Shown one piece after another: positions 51,696 through 61,227 of a stretch of 64,000 nt of DNA (position 1 is its first letter; every line of letters starts with the position of its first letter). The notes under the pieces were generated by a model. The model was not told the origin of the DNA. It searched no databases and was given only the letters and a program-made list of their open reading frames with translations. A program made the translations under genes and the position numbers. The stretch spans positions 62,001-126,000 of the forward strand of contig CM017450.1 in the NCBI GenBank assembly GCA_007674295.1. Reading direction: 5' to 3'. This DNA is from Antonospora locustae. Lineage: Eukaryota > Microsporidia.

Positions 51696-53672
51696 ATGGC
51701 TATTATCACATGCGTTGCAGCACACGTAGACCACGGAAAAACCACGCTTATGGACAGCATAGTTTCTGCCAGCGGCTCGATATCAAGGGCGTCTGCCGGC
51801 GAGCTGCGGTATCTTGACACAAGAGAGGACGAGCAGATGCGAGGCATTACTCTCAAGCTAAGTGCAGTTACAGTTGAAGGCAAGAACTCACATGTAATTA
51901 TAGACACACCGGGCCACGTTGATTTTGAGCACTTGGTGCAGAAGGCTGCAGTGCTTGCTGACAACTTTGTAGTTCTTATCGACGTGAACGAGGGAATAAC
52001 GCCCAGAATGTATGCGTTTGCTAACTATATGCAGGGTAAGAACACGGTGCTTGTGCTGAACAAGATCGACAAGGCGTGGCATAAAGAATTCGAAGAGTTC
52101 TACGGGCTTCTGTTAGATACACTAGCAAAGATGAACGGTCTTGCAAAGGCAGATATCTTTGATTGGAAGAAAAATAACGTAATTTTGGCGTGTTCAACCC
52201 TATGCAGCGGCATAAATTATGAAGTGTTTAATGACATTCTCTGCACAGAGATGAGGAGTAAAAACAGCCTTAGAAATGCCTCGATGTTTGTGTACACACT
52301 GAGACGCCGTATACAGACAGGCAATGTTGATGGAATCATAGCGAAGTACAATCTTAGAAAAAAAAGCGAAAAGCACATGTTCTCAAACATACTGCCTCTT
52401 GCAAACTGTGTGCTATCGTCCATTGAACACGTTGAAGCCTTCTCAGAGCATTACGTGCCTTGTACCCATTGTGCGGAGAGCATAGACGTAAGCAATCCAG
52501 AAGTCCTGCTTGGAATAACATCCTTCTGTGTACTTAGAGAGACAACAAGAATCTCTGCAGAGGATGTGCTTTTTGTAACAAGGCTTTTTGTAGGCACGCT
52601 AAAAGTTGGAGCAAGGGTGTTTTCTTGCACGAAAGCGGAGAACAGAGAGTGCATTGTAGAGAAGATCTTTTTATTTGGCGTGAATGATCTGATAGAAACA
52701 TCATGTGCAAGCAGCCCAGCATTGGTGTGTATAAAGGGATGTTTCCAAAAAAACTCGGTCATTAGCAGCACTCCGGTGTACTGCAGTTCCTTGCTTCCTG
52801 TGGAGAAGACTCCTTTTTTTCGGTCGAAAATTCGTCTTCGTGACATGAACCAACTGGAAGCTTTCAAGGCTGCACTGAAGACATTGTCATTCTCTGAGTC
52901 TCCGCTACGTGCAAAGCTCAACAAATACAGCGAGTTCGAGCTTGCATGCCAGGGGCAGGTCCATCTCGAAAAGATTGCAAAGGACCTAGAGGCTGCAGGG
53001 TTTTTTTTCGATGCGAGCGACTTTGAGCCCTTATTTGCAGAGGTGCCTACACTAAATGCCAGAAGAGTTCTTTGCTGTGAAACAGGCATGCTTAGTGTAG
53101 ACATTGAGCCTATAATGGCAGAAAGCAGCATATTTACAGTGAAGGGCATTAACGCCGACGTTGCAACCAGTGTGCTGAATCTATTTATGCGCAGCGGCCC
53201 TCTCATAGGAGAGAAAATATGCTTTTCCAAGATTACAGTTGAGGCCGACTACGAGCTGGACTCGTTCAGCTCTCTTAAGAAGATAATAAGTGATGTATTT
53301 CTTGAGACAGCACCTAAGATTGTGCCATTCTACTTTGCAAGCACGTGCTTTGTTTCAAAGGAGTACTTAGGGCAGGTATATTCGACATTGAGCAGATTCA
53401 ACTTTGTGATGGACAGTGATGAGTTTGATACTCGCAGCCAGTTCTTTGTGATAAGGTTTCTTATTCCACAGCTCCATTATGGCAAGTTTGTAGATGAGGT
53501 CCGAATAGCGACTCGGGGCACTGTTTACTTAGAGTTTTCTGAACATGGGTTTTACAACGACAAAAATGTTATCTTTAACAATCTAATCTGCCAGATCAGA
53601 AAAAGCAAGGGCCTTTTTGTAGAGGAGAAGCTGGTTACTGATCCAGAAAAGCAGAGAACATTGAAGAAGTGA
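51696..53672 (+). CDS. RIA1: EF-2-like GTPase EFL1/Ria1, shortened
   Basis: A 658-residue translational GTPase. G motifs are complete: AHVDHGKTTL (G1, residues ~10-19), RGITLK (G2), DTPGHVDF (G3) and NKID (G4). REDEQMRGITLKLSAV is the EFL1 form of switch I rather than that of EF-2. It releases Tif6 from late 60S subunits with Sdo1. Relatives are about 1100 residues; the usual insert between G domain and domain II and parts of domains III-V are reduced. The diphthamide histidine loop of EF-2 is not expected and not seen. CACACCCATAG precedes the ATG. Confidence 0.85.
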   Translation: MAIITCVAAHVDHGKTTLMDSIVSASGSISRASAGELRYLDTREDEQMRGITLKLSAVTVEGKNSHVIIDTPGHVDFEHLVQKAAVLADNFVVLIDVNEGITPRMYAFANYMQGKNTVLVLNKIDKAWHKEFEEFYGLLLDTLAKMNGLAKADIFDWKKNNVILACSTLCSGINYEVFNDILCTEMRSKNSLRNASMFVYTLRRRIQTGNVDGIIAKYNLRKKSEKHMFSNILPLANCVLSSIEHVEAFSEHYVPCTHCAESIDVSNPEVLLGITSFCVLRETTRISAEDVLFVTRLFVGTLKVGARVFSCTKAENRECIVEKIFLFGVNDLIETSCASSPALVCIKGCFQKNSVISSTPVYCSSLLPVEKTPFFRSKIRLRDMNQLEAFKAALKTLSFSESPLRAKLNKYSEFELACQGQVHLEKIAKDLEAAGFFFDASDFEPLFAEVPTLNARRVLCCETGMLSVDIEPIMAESSIFTVKGINADVATSVLNLFMRSGPLIGEKICFSKITVEADYELDSFSSLKKIISDVFLETAPKIVPFYFASTCFVSKEYLGQVYSTLSRFNFVMDSDEFDTRSQFFVIRFLIPQLHYGKFVDEVRIATRGTVYLEFSEHGFYNDKNVIFNNLICQIRKSKGLFVEEKLVTDPEKQRTLKK

Positions 53673-53777
53673 CACTGGCAGCATTCTGACTCTGCCCTCG
53701 GCACCATTTTGCACACAAGTAACTGCTTGAAAAGAAAGATAACCATTAAAGTTTATTCATAAAAGATACAAAATACA

Positions 53778-54521
53778 CTATACGATCCAAAGGTTATTAT
53801 AGTCCTCTGACATAACAAACATCGTATAAAAGAACAGAAACACCATCTTGCAAAGGGGTCTCACCACGCCCTCAAATCTTCTGTTAACCTTGATGCGCGT
53901 AGAGTTCAGAGACCGCAGTGTCAGAATGATGGTTAGAATGACGGCAACCTCTATGTTATTTAGTGCAATCAGGCACAGAATGACAGAAAGCTTTAGAAAG
54001 AGTTCCTTCTGGAATATGGACAGCACTCTTTTGATGTCCCTGAATATTCTTGGTCTTGTACTTCTGTGAACCACAAGGTAGGTCTTTCCGTTTCTCTTCA
54101 CAATACTTTTCCTATTCACAGCTACTTTTATCTTTTTTTCGTCGTCATTGTCTTTGTCGTCGCACTTTCTGTGGCTTACACTGCTTTTTTCCATGTAGAA
54201 TTCTACTTTGGTGCCATCATCTGCAACTCTTTGCGCATCAAGAAACTCATTCATTTCGAGATGCAGACAGACTTGGCTTTTTGACACAAAAGCAGAAACA
54301 GGTGCATCCTCGGTTATCGCCTTCTTATTGTAAAAGACACGAAAGCGGAGTGCCTCTTTCTCCAGATTTGTGCTGATACCAGGATAGGTGTTCCCGGGGG
54401 TGCTTTCTTTTCTGTATGAAATAACGAGCTGTTTCTTCAAGTCAAGAATGGTCACGTGTTCAGAAAGTTCGCTTTCGAGAAAGATGTTTTCGTTCATGTC
54501 CCTTACCACAACTTTGACCAT
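53778..54521 (-). CDS. Ubiquitin-like domain membrane protein (HERP/Usa1-like)
   Basis: A 247-residue protein. Residues 1-95 read as a ubiquitin-like fold (VKVVVRDMNENIFLESEL, ILDLKKQL, RFRVFYNKKAITEDA, VCLHLEM). A charged linker follows and then two to three hydrophobic segments (about 185-240), giving an N-cytosolic, C-anchored layout like HERP or yeast Usa1, scaffolds of the Hrd1 ER-associated degradation ligase. That function is inferred from architecture only. TACCCCTT precedes the ATG. Confidence 0.6.
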   Translation of the reverse strand: MVKVVVRDMNENIFLESELSEHVTILDLKKQLVISYRKESTPGNTYPGISTNLEKEALRFRVFYNKKAITEDAPVSAFVSKSQVCLHLEMNEFLDAQRVADDGTKVEFYMEKSSVSHRKCDDKDNDDEKKIKVAVNRKSIVKRNGKTYLVVHRSTRPRIFRDIKRVLSIFQKELFLKLSVILCLIALNNIEVAVILTIILTLRSLNSTRIKVNRRFEGVVRPLCKMVFLFFYTMFVMSEDYNNLWIV

Positions 54522-54754
54522 AAGGGGTACCTTTGCAGCCTTTTATCTCTTTTATTCAAGACCAATAGCTCAAAAGGGGATGCTTCCTCTGCTCTTGGAA
54601 TATATTTTACCCCGATTTCATTGGCTACTTTCCGCTCGGGCCTATCAGCGCAAATCTCTTTTTCGAACACTACAATCGGTGCTCTCCTTGTCTGTGACCT
54701 ACGTATCCAGCACAGCATTCATGTGGAATCTACAGCCCATCTGCCCAGCATTTC

Positions 54755-55105
54755 ATGGTCAGAACAAAATATCGCTATGCGGTGCTGAAATACCATTTTG
54801 AAGATGCAAAGAAGTACGAAATAGCACCGCTTACGTTCATAGACATCTTGAAAGACCTTGTACACAAGAACTACGGAGAAGTAGGCCTTGCAAAACTAGG
54901 TAGCATACTTGTTGTCGAAAATTCACCATCGGCCAACCTCATTCTTTTTAGGGCAGCCCGATGCTCCTTTGGCAACGTGAAAGACTCCATCGAGAGATGC
55001 CATTACCTTGGCAGCCACCTGTGCAAGCTGGACATTGTTTTTGTATCTGGATGCGTAAAGAATGCAAGAAAAAAGATGGCAGAATGTCTGAAGCGAATGG
55101 GCTAG
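54755..55105 (+). CDS. POP5: RNase P/MRP protein subunit Pop5
   Basis: A 116-residue protein. It opens MVRTKYRYAVLKY like Pop5 (MVR-K-RY-LFE), has GEVGLAKLGSILVVE for the family's GD-G-A-----L-VKY segment, then LILFRAARCSF and a VSGCVKNARKKM ending equivalent to VSGTI-K-E. Pop5 binds the RNA of RNase P and RNase MRP, which mature tRNA 5' ends and rRNA. It is slightly shorter than yeast Pop5 (173). CTGCCCAGCA lies upstream of the ATG. Confidence 0.82.
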   Translation: MVRTKYRYAVLKYHFEDAKKYEIAPLTFIDILKDLVHKNYGEVGLAKLGSILVVENSPSANLILFRAARCSFGNVKDSIERCHYLGSHLCKLDIVFVSGCVKNARKKMAECLKRMG

Positions 55106-55289
55106 ACACGGCACAAGCGATACTCGTGTTGTATAGTGTGCAGTGCATTCATAGCAAGACACAATCTTCTTCTATCCAAGCACTCTATTAAGAGCCGTTT
55201 ATTTATGATTTTACTTTAGTAATCACGCCGCAGCACTGGATACATAGATTCTCACTCCTTGACAGGGCACATGTCTTCGTTTCGAGAGG

Positions 55290-56120
55290 CTACCATTGTG
55301 TAATAAAAGACATTTTGTATCCACATATTTCTATGCCTATGTTGTTTCTTACCAAGATATCGTATATTTTGTCCATAAAATAGCGGTTTACATGCTCCTT
55401 GTCACAAAAGGTTCTGGCAGTTTCCTTCATCCCCACTTTCAGCGCATCTCTTGCTGTTATTCTGTTGTTTTCTCTTGTGCACAGCGTTGTCTTAAAGAAG
55501 AACTTCACTTCATATTTTGTACTCCTGTGTTCAAACAGAAAGACACTTTTTCTCTCGAAAAACAACCAAAAGTATTCAAAGATGAGGGCAGTGTCCTGCA
55601 CATTCCACACAATCGCGTTGTAGAAGATCTTGCAGGGGCCGTTTACACAGCCAAGTGACTTTTTGCAGCAGACAGGAACTGTACAACTTTCTGTATAAAA
55701 ATAGAAGTCAGATGTGAATGCACACTGGTCTCTTATAAACATCTTTCGGCCCAGAAGAACGTTGTTCTCGCTTTGGCAACAAGTCCAGCAGTCGAGAAGC
55801 TCTTCCCAGCCCTCTCGCGGAAAAGACTTGGATGAGTCAATCTGAAAGCTTGCACCATGGATGCACCTTATGGTCAGAATGAGAGCATTCAAATTTAATT
55901 TTGTCCTTGTGCATCTTTCTGGCATATACAATGGCACTCCAGTGTACACAGAGAAGTCTCCAATATTTTCCCTCGTCATCGAGCCTAGACACAGATATTC
56001 CTTTGCATCGCTAAAACTATCTGCATAGTATATGTACATCCTGTTTACGCTGCTTGCATACTCGCACATCATCATGGGTTTGTTCCAGAGAAGTCTGCTG
56101 CAGCTGCGGCTTGCGGCCAT
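55290..56120 (-). CDS. IPA1/UBE3D-like (HECT_2 family) protein
   Basis: A 276-residue Cys-rich protein. The centre carries WEELLDCWTCC, then LLGRKMFIRDQCAF, and CCKKSLGC with IFYNAIVW. This order (W-x-E-L-x-D-x-W-x-C-H, L-x-G-x-x-x-F, then C-x2-C-x3-LG) is that of the HECT_2 family, which includes human UBE3D and yeast Ipa1, a protein needed for mRNA 3'-end cleavage and polyadenylation. Assignment rests on a modest motif match. The ATG at 56120 leaves only 27 bp to the divergent NSR1-like start. Confidence 0.55.
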   Translation of the reverse strand: MAASRSCSRLLWNKPMMMCEYASSVNRMYIYYADSFSDAKEYLCLGSMTRENIGDFSVYTGVPLYMPERCTRTKLNLNALILTIRCIHGASFQIDSSKSFPREGWEELLDCWTCCQSENNVLLGRKMFIRDQCAFTSDFYFYTESCTVPVCCKKSLGCVNGPCKIFYNAIVWNVQDTALIFEYFWLFFERKSVFLFEHRSTKYEVKFFFKTTLCTRENNRITARDALKVGMKETARTFCDKEHVNRYFMDKIYDILVRNNIGIEICGYKMSFITQW

Positions 56121-56147
56121 TTCATAATAAAATTTTTTAACCCTAAA
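56121..56147. promoter_or_regulatory. 27-bp divergent promoter, IPA1-like and NSR1-like
   Basis: AT-rich, containing AAATTTTTTAACCC on the plus strand just ahead of the NSR1-like ATG. It is too short for two separate promoters. Confidence 0.55.
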
Positions 56148-57413
56148 ATGTCGGTTAAGAAAGAAGCTAAGCCAAGGATGCACACTGATGCTGGGAAGGA
56201 TGCAGAGACTAAACAAACATGTAGAGACGTTGGTGTTGAGAATGCTGTAGATGCGGATGCACAGTGCGCAACACAGGACCCATCTGCAGATGGCATGGAC
56301 AAAGATGAGAGTAACAACAGTTCCAGCAGCGAAGACAAGAATATCAGCGAAGAGATGCAGCAGGTTGAAGAGCTTATAAGAGAAGAAGAGGAGAGAACCG
56401 AGACGAGCAGTGTAGACGACTCTGAGGAGGATGTTGAAGATGAGGAAGGCTCTGCAGAATGCTCAAGCAGCAGCGGTTCAAATGACGTCGAGGCAGAAGA
56501 TGATAAAGCAGGCAGCAGAGACACACGAAAAGAGGACGACGACGGTCTTAGTGTTTTTATAAAGGGCTTTGGCTGTGAAATTACAGAGTCCGCGCTCAGA
56601 AACGAAATGAGCAAGTATGGAACAGTTAAAGGTGTCAGAATGCCTAAGGACAGGAAGACGGGAAAACCCAAGGGGTTTGCTTATGTTGATTTTGGTGAGA
56701 AGAAGGCTGTGCAGAAAGTGCTGAAGCTGAAGAGCATCATGGGCTTGGAAGTAGTGGTTGACAAGCCACGTCCAATGATCCGGCGAGAAAAGCTTGTTAC
56801 GGTGTTCGTAAAGAATCTGCCATATGAATGCACTGAGAATGCGATAAAAGAGTACTTTGGCAAGTTTGGTGAGATTCACAACGTGCGCATGCCAAGAGAC
56901 GACAACAAAAGGGTCAAAGGCTTTGCGTTTGTGGAAGTTGTTGGAAGAGACGGATACGAGAAGATCCTGAAAAGCACACATGTCTTCGAGGACAGAAAGC
57001 TGCTGGTCAGCGAGTGCTTGAAGGGCGGAAGAGGACGAAGCAATGATGGCGGGCGCGGAAATGATGACTCAAGAAGGCATTTTGACTCTGAAGGCCCTAC
57101 AAAAAGATTCAAGAGAAACGCTCGAGAAGAGGAGTCGGAAGACAACGACAGCAGCGAAGAGCAACAAGAAAAAAGATGCAGCGCAAGAAGAGAGGATCGC
57201 AGAGACGCAAGAAAGAGCTCCAGAGACAAGCAGGACAGTGACAGCTCTGAGTTTGAGAATGCAGGAAAAAACCGTCAGGAACGTGACCACAATAGAGGTG
57301 ACAGGAGAAACAACAAGCTTGATAGAAAAGGAAATGACTTCCACAAAAAGACAGCTAAAAACGCAAAGAGCTCAAGAAACAACAAGATTGTCTTTGACAG
57401 TGATAGCGACTAA
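56148..57413 (+). CDS. Two-RRM nucleolar protein, Nsr1/nucleolin-like
   Basis: A 421-residue protein. An acidic Ser/Glu N-terminal region (1-125) is followed by two RRMs: LSVFIKGFG with GKPKGFAYVDF (about 130-205) and VTVFVKNLP with VKGFAFVEV (about 220-290). The tail is rich in Arg, Asp, Ser and Asn rather than RGG. This is the nucleolin/Nsr1 layout used in pre-rRNA processing; an Rbm-type splicing factor is the alternative. TTAACCCTAAA precedes the ATG. Confidence 0.7.
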   Translation: MSVKKEAKPRMHTDAGKDAETKQTCRDVGVENAVDADAQCATQDPSADGMDKDESNNSSSSEDKNISEEMQQVEELIREEEERTETSSVDDSEEDVEDEEGSAECSSSSGSNDVEAEDDKAGSRDTRKEDDDGLSVFIKGFGCEITESALRNEMSKYGTVKGVRMPKDRKTGKPKGFAYVDFGEKKAVQKVLKLKSIMGLEVVVDKPRPMIRREKLVTVFVKNLPYECTENAIKEYFGKFGEIHNVRMPRDDNKRVKGFAFVEVVGRDGYEKILKSTHVFEDRKLLVSECLKGGRGRSNDGGRGNDDSRRHFDSEGPTKRFKRNAREEESEDNDSSEEQQEKRCSARREDRRDARKSSRDKQDSDSSEFENAGKNRQERDHNRGDRRNNKLDRKGNDFHKKTAKNAKSSRNNKIVFDSDSD

Positions 57414-57570
57414 TGACTTGCATGCTGTGGATGTTTGAAAAGAAGTAATTGATTTTGCTCACGAAAATAAACATCTCATTGCACAACTATTTACTTCTTC
57501 GATACAAAGAGCATACAGCACTATGACTGCAGAGAAGCCATATAATGCTTTCAGTGATCGCAAGAAAAGT

Positions 57571-57912
57571 TTAATTATTGTCTGCAGCATTTGTCTGCTT
57601 CTTGCCTAGGAGAAGCTGCTCCTCTGCGCTCAGAAACGCATCCAGAATGCGGTTTTCCAGACATGACCCACAGAGGTTTCCGCCGTATGTTCTTGCTACC
57701 GTTCTTTGCGACTTTCTCAGCCGTGCAAACGCAGCTGGCCTGCATATGTCTATGCCTCTGAGCTTGGAACGACACTTGACACACTTTGGTACTCTTCCGG
57801 GCTTTTTCTTTGGAATGTACACTCTCCTGTTTCCAGGCGTACGTCTTATCTTTTTCTGGTTGCTGGCGTTGTTGTAGGTTCTTCTTCCCCTGTGTGTCAA
57901 GTGCTGCACCAT
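57571..57912 (-). CDS. RPL34: 60S ribosomal protein eL34
   Basis: A 113-residue ribosomal protein. MVQHLTHRGRRTYNNASN and RRTPGNRRVYIPKKK are diagnostic, and paired cysteines (CVKC and CGSC) form the zinc site. RTYGGNLCGSCLENRI matches the family's AYGG--C--CV--RI. Length is normal. Lys/Arg-rich and nucleolar or ribosomal in location. CTAGCCCCAC precedes the ATG; the divergent RRP44 start is about 110 bp away. Confidence 0.96.
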   Translation of the reverse strand: MVQHLTHRGRRTYNNASNQKKIRRTPGNRRVYIPKKKPGRVPKCVKCRSKLRGIDICRPAAFARLRKSQRTVARTYGGNLCGSCLENRILDAFLSAEEQLLLGKKQTNAADNN

Positions 57913-58025
57913 GTGGGGCTAGAATTTGCATTCCAAGTCACCGTCTCTTCGCACACCAGTGCCTCTGCAGCACCCTAGCGCCTGCAAAGTACAAATACGA
58001 AGCGGCGAGCAGCTGTCCAAGCAGT

Positions 58026-60890
58026 ATGAAGGGAAGCCGTGCCGGGGCTCGTGTTCTGATTAAATTCACCCACATGATACACACAAGGCGCATCAACAAC
58101 CGTCTGAGAATGACGACTAGCTATGTGCACACATACACACGTGTTCAGCCGTGTGGGTTTCCGTGCTGCACACAGGAATCAATATTCACGTCCACTCATG
58201 TTGCAATTCCTAGTGCCTCGTATCTGCTGAGCACGCTTCCAGATAGACCGCTGCTGGTGCTGCAAAGCACGTTGCGGGAGCTCAAGGCAAGGTCGGCTTC
58301 CCAGTACCGAAAGGTGCGCGCGATGAAAGACAAGGTGTTTGTGTTTCTGAACGACTTTCATCCGCAGACAGCTTTGCGCAGCGAAGACATGCTGGGTGAT
58401 GCATCTCCATACAGCATTCTCGAGGAAAAGGCCCTTGAGTTTTACCGAAAACATCTGCCGAACCACACATTTGAGAAAATCGACTGTGCTGTTGAGCATC
58501 CTGTGTATGAAGAATACATGGACAACCTAGATTTTGAGGCTTTGCGAGGCAATGTCCACAGAGGTAAGCTCCACACAAGGCAGTTTGAGGCACATGAAGG
58601 CGTTGTTATTTCAAATGGCAAGCGCATAGTGATATGTGGAGAGCAAGACATGAACCGTGCGCTCAATGGAGACATAGTGTATGCCAAGATAAAGCACATG
58701 CATGCAAAAGAAGAGACTGTGTCCTGCGATGCATCGCAGGAAGCCAGCTTTGATGAGCGAGATTTTGCATTTTTGAAAGAGGAGAACAAGGCTGATACAG
58801 GCGCCACGAGTCTGATTTGTGGAAGAATTGTTGGAATCTACAGAAGAAGGCATCAGGAGCTAGTTGGGACGTTAGTGGAGAGCTCTGGAAGTGATACAGA
58901 CCCACAGATGGTGCTTGTGTCATCCATGGACAGGAGAATTCCTCCTGTTCGCATCAGAACAAGCAGTGTGGATGATTTAGAAGGAAAGCGTATAGTCTTC
59001 AGAATAGTGGGATGGGAGCGAGATAGTCTGAACCCGCAGGGGCAGTACCAAAGGACGCTTGGTTGTGTCGGGGACCTTGACTGCGAGGTGAAGAGCCTTC
59101 TGCTGCTGAGTGGAATATCACAGACAGATGAGTACTTTCGGCCCTCAATGTTCAAAATGTCACTCCAGGAAATGGTCAGCGGCAACGAGAGTGGCTCTGT
59201 TGCAGTGAATGCAGAGGACCTTCAGTGCATGCTAGAGATTGCCAGACAGGCAAGGGTAACAAGGCCCACGGATGAGTTCGGTCCGCTGGAGCTGGAGAAA
59301 GTGTCTTCTGCGCTATGCACACACTTTCGCTCCCTCTTGAGCTTAGGTACCAGGGAAGACCACCGATCATCACTTGTCTTTAGCATTGATCCGCCCTTCT
59401 GCACAGACATTGACGATGCGTTGCATATAAAGGTTCAGAATACAGGCTACGAGATAGGCATTCACATAGCAGATGTGTCTCATTTTGTGAGGAAAATGTC
59501 AGTGATAGATCGCGAAGCAAAGAAGAGAGGAACAACAGTATACCTGATAGACAGGCGAATTGAGATGCTCCCGGTATTTCTGAGTAGCGACATATGCTCT
59601 CTCAAAAGCGGAGAAGAGAGATGCACCATGAGTGTGCTCATAGACATGGACTTTGAGTACAACATAAGACATGCAAGTGTGAAAAGATGCATGGTCAAGC
59701 CTGCATTTTCGTTTACCTACGAGCAGGCACAGAGAATCCTAGATGAAAGCAGAGACTGCACAGTAGAAAGGATGCTCTACAAGTGTAAGTTCTGTAGAAA
59801 AGCCAGTGGTGGTGCTGTGCACGAAGTTCGGGAAAATGTCTGTGCAGCTGGGCTTGAAGGTGCGAGTCTTGTAGAGGAGTACCACGCTGCATTCAGGTCA
59901 AGCCTGGCATCTAGCGAATGTACTTGCAAGAACAAGGACTACGAGGCAGCATCTACTAAGCTGAAGGTTGCGGTTCGTTCGTCTCTTGTGGAAATGAACA
60001 AAATAGCTAAGGTACTAAGAGCACGGCGGTTCGAAAAAGGCGCACTTGACCTGTCCATGGTCCCATCCATGGATGCAAACCACTTGGTAGAGGAGTACAT
60101 GTTGCTGGCAAACATGTGCGTTGCGAAGATAATGCTGAAGAGTGGCATGCCAGCGCTTCTGCGTGTTCATCCTGAGATGTCAGCGGAGTCTCTTTCCGTT
60201 CTGAAAACATTGGGTCTTAACACAGACAACCTAAGCGAATGCATCAAGGACAAGGACATTGAGAAGATCATTGTGACACGCTGCACAAGCCAGGCAACAT
60301 ACAAGTGCTCGGAAAGCACGGGTGACTACAGACACTATGGCTTGGCTGTTTCTGAGTACACGCACTTTACATCGCCAATAAGACGGTATGCAGACGTTGT
60401 GGTTCATCGCATTCTCTCTGAGATGATGAAAGCAGGAAGCGTCTTCATTGCACTTGGACATAATGGCGAGAGCTTCTGTGCAGACAGAAATCCGTTTTCA
60501 GACAGCAAGCAGCAGTCTGCCTCCGATAGTACGGGCTTTGACTATGTCGCAAAAGGATTCAAGTCAGGGTGGTATGAGAGGTCTGAGCTTGATGAAATAT
60601 GCGCGAGCATCAATACTGCAACACGAAGTGCCAAAATAGCTGCCAGAGAGGTTGAACGACTCTTTGCATACTACAGGCTGAAAGAGGCCTGCTATGAAGC
60701 CGTGGTTATTGGTGTGGAAAAAGACAGAATCCAAGTCTACATCGAACAGCTTGGCATTGACGAGAGCATTTTTGTACGCGGCCCGTACTCCATAATGGAT
60801 AGGATTTCTGTCTCTGTGAAGAAGGATGATCAGCTGTTCTTCATGGAACGAAGATTTAATGTGGAGATTATCGGGGTTTTTGGCACTTAA
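58026..60890 (+). CDS. DIS3: Exosome exoribonuclease Rrp44/Dis3, PIN site degenerate
   Basis: A 954-residue RNase II-family enzyme. A short Cys cluster (CGFPCC, 43-48) and a PIN domain (about 55-145) come first, then two cold-shock folds, the RNB domain (about 435-780) and an S1 fold. The RNB site is intact: DPPFCTDIDD at 455-464 supplies all four acidic residues, and YTHFTSPIRRYADVVVHR is canonical. In the PIN domain the DTN motif is replaced by SAS (63-65) and the NDRND motif by GDASP (124-128), so its endonuclease should be dead. The start at 58026 is the first ATG outside eL34. Confidence 0.93.
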   Translation: MKGSRAGARVLIKFTHMIHTRRINNRLRMTTSYVHTYTRVQPCGFPCCTQESIFTSTHVAIPSASYLLSTLPDRPLLVLQSTLRELKARSASQYRKVRAMKDKVFVFLNDFHPQTALRSEDMLGDASPYSILEEKALEFYRKHLPNHTFEKIDCAVEHPVYEEYMDNLDFEALRGNVHRGKLHTRQFEAHEGVVISNGKRIVICGEQDMNRALNGDIVYAKIKHMHAKEETVSCDASQEASFDERDFAFLKEENKADTGATSLICGRIVGIYRRRHQELVGTLVESSGSDTDPQMVLVSSMDRRIPPVRIRTSSVDDLEGKRIVFRIVGWERDSLNPQGQYQRTLGCVGDLDCEVKSLLLLSGISQTDEYFRPSMFKMSLQEMVSGNESGSVAVNAEDLQCMLEIARQARVTRPTDEFGPLELEKVSSALCTHFRSLLSLGTREDHRSSLVFSIDPPFCTDIDDALHIKVQNTGYEIGIHIADVSHFVRKMSVIDREAKKRGTTVYLIDRRIEMLPVFLSSDICSLKSGEERCTMSVLIDMDFEYNIRHASVKRCMVKPAFSFTYEQAQRILDESRDCTVERMLYKCKFCRKASGGAVHEVRENVCAAGLEGASLVEEYHAAFRSSLASSECTCKNKDYEAASTKLKVAVRSSLVEMNKIAKVLRARRFEKGALDLSMVPSMDANHLVEEYMLLANMCVAKIMLKSGMPALLRVHPEMSAESLSVLKTLGLNTDNLSECIKDKDIEKIIVTRCTSQATYKCSESTGDYRHYGLAVSEYTHFTSPIRRYADVVVHRILSEMMKAGSVFIALGHNGESFCADRNPFSDSKQQSASDSTGFDYVAKGFKSGWYERSELDEICASINTATRSAKIAAREVERLFAYYRLKEACYEAVVIGVEKDRIQVYIEQLGIDESIFVRGPYSIMDRISVSVKKDDQLFFMERRFNVEIIGVFGT

Positions 60891-60927
60891 CCCACTTCTT
60901 CTCGAATAAACAGCATGCATCAGTCAG

Positions 60928-61227
60928 CTATCGTTTCCTCTTTTTCAGAAAGTGCGTCAAGACCGAGCATTTTCTTCTGGGAACACCCAGCTTACTCATA
61001 CACAGCTCTACGCCTCGGTCAAAGACCGTGGTGGTCTGGTTTGCAGGCACCCATTGAAAGCACTTTTCGAGCAAAACGCCGTTTCTGTACACTTGGATGC
61101 CTTCCACAGTCTTTCTGGTGCAGTTTATGCCCCGTATGATGGTCTCGTCTGCGTCCAGGTTGCAGTACTCTACCTTGATCTTGCCGACGTGTGTGCTGTA
61201 GAATGGTATGATGTGGCACTCCTTCAT
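60928..61227 (-). CDS. Hypothetical protein, 99 residues
   Basis: A small basic protein of no known family. It reads as a beta-rich core (KIKVEYCNLDADETII, GIQVYRNGVLL) ending in a Lys/Arg tail (HFLKKRKR) that could be a nuclear localisation signal. GATCCC abuts the ATG, the strong start context here. Only 21 bp separate its start from the divergent GID9 start. Confidence 0.65.
   Translation of the reverse strand: MKECHIIPFYSTHVGKIKVEYCNLDADETIIRGINCTRKTVEGIQVYRNGVLLEKCFQWVPANQTTTVFDRGVELCMSKLGVPRRKCSVLTHFLKKRKR

Noticed and set aside
57786..58025. 80-codon upstream extension of RRP44
   Set aside because: It overlaps eL34 antisense, begins without an ATG and shows no Rrp44 similarity.
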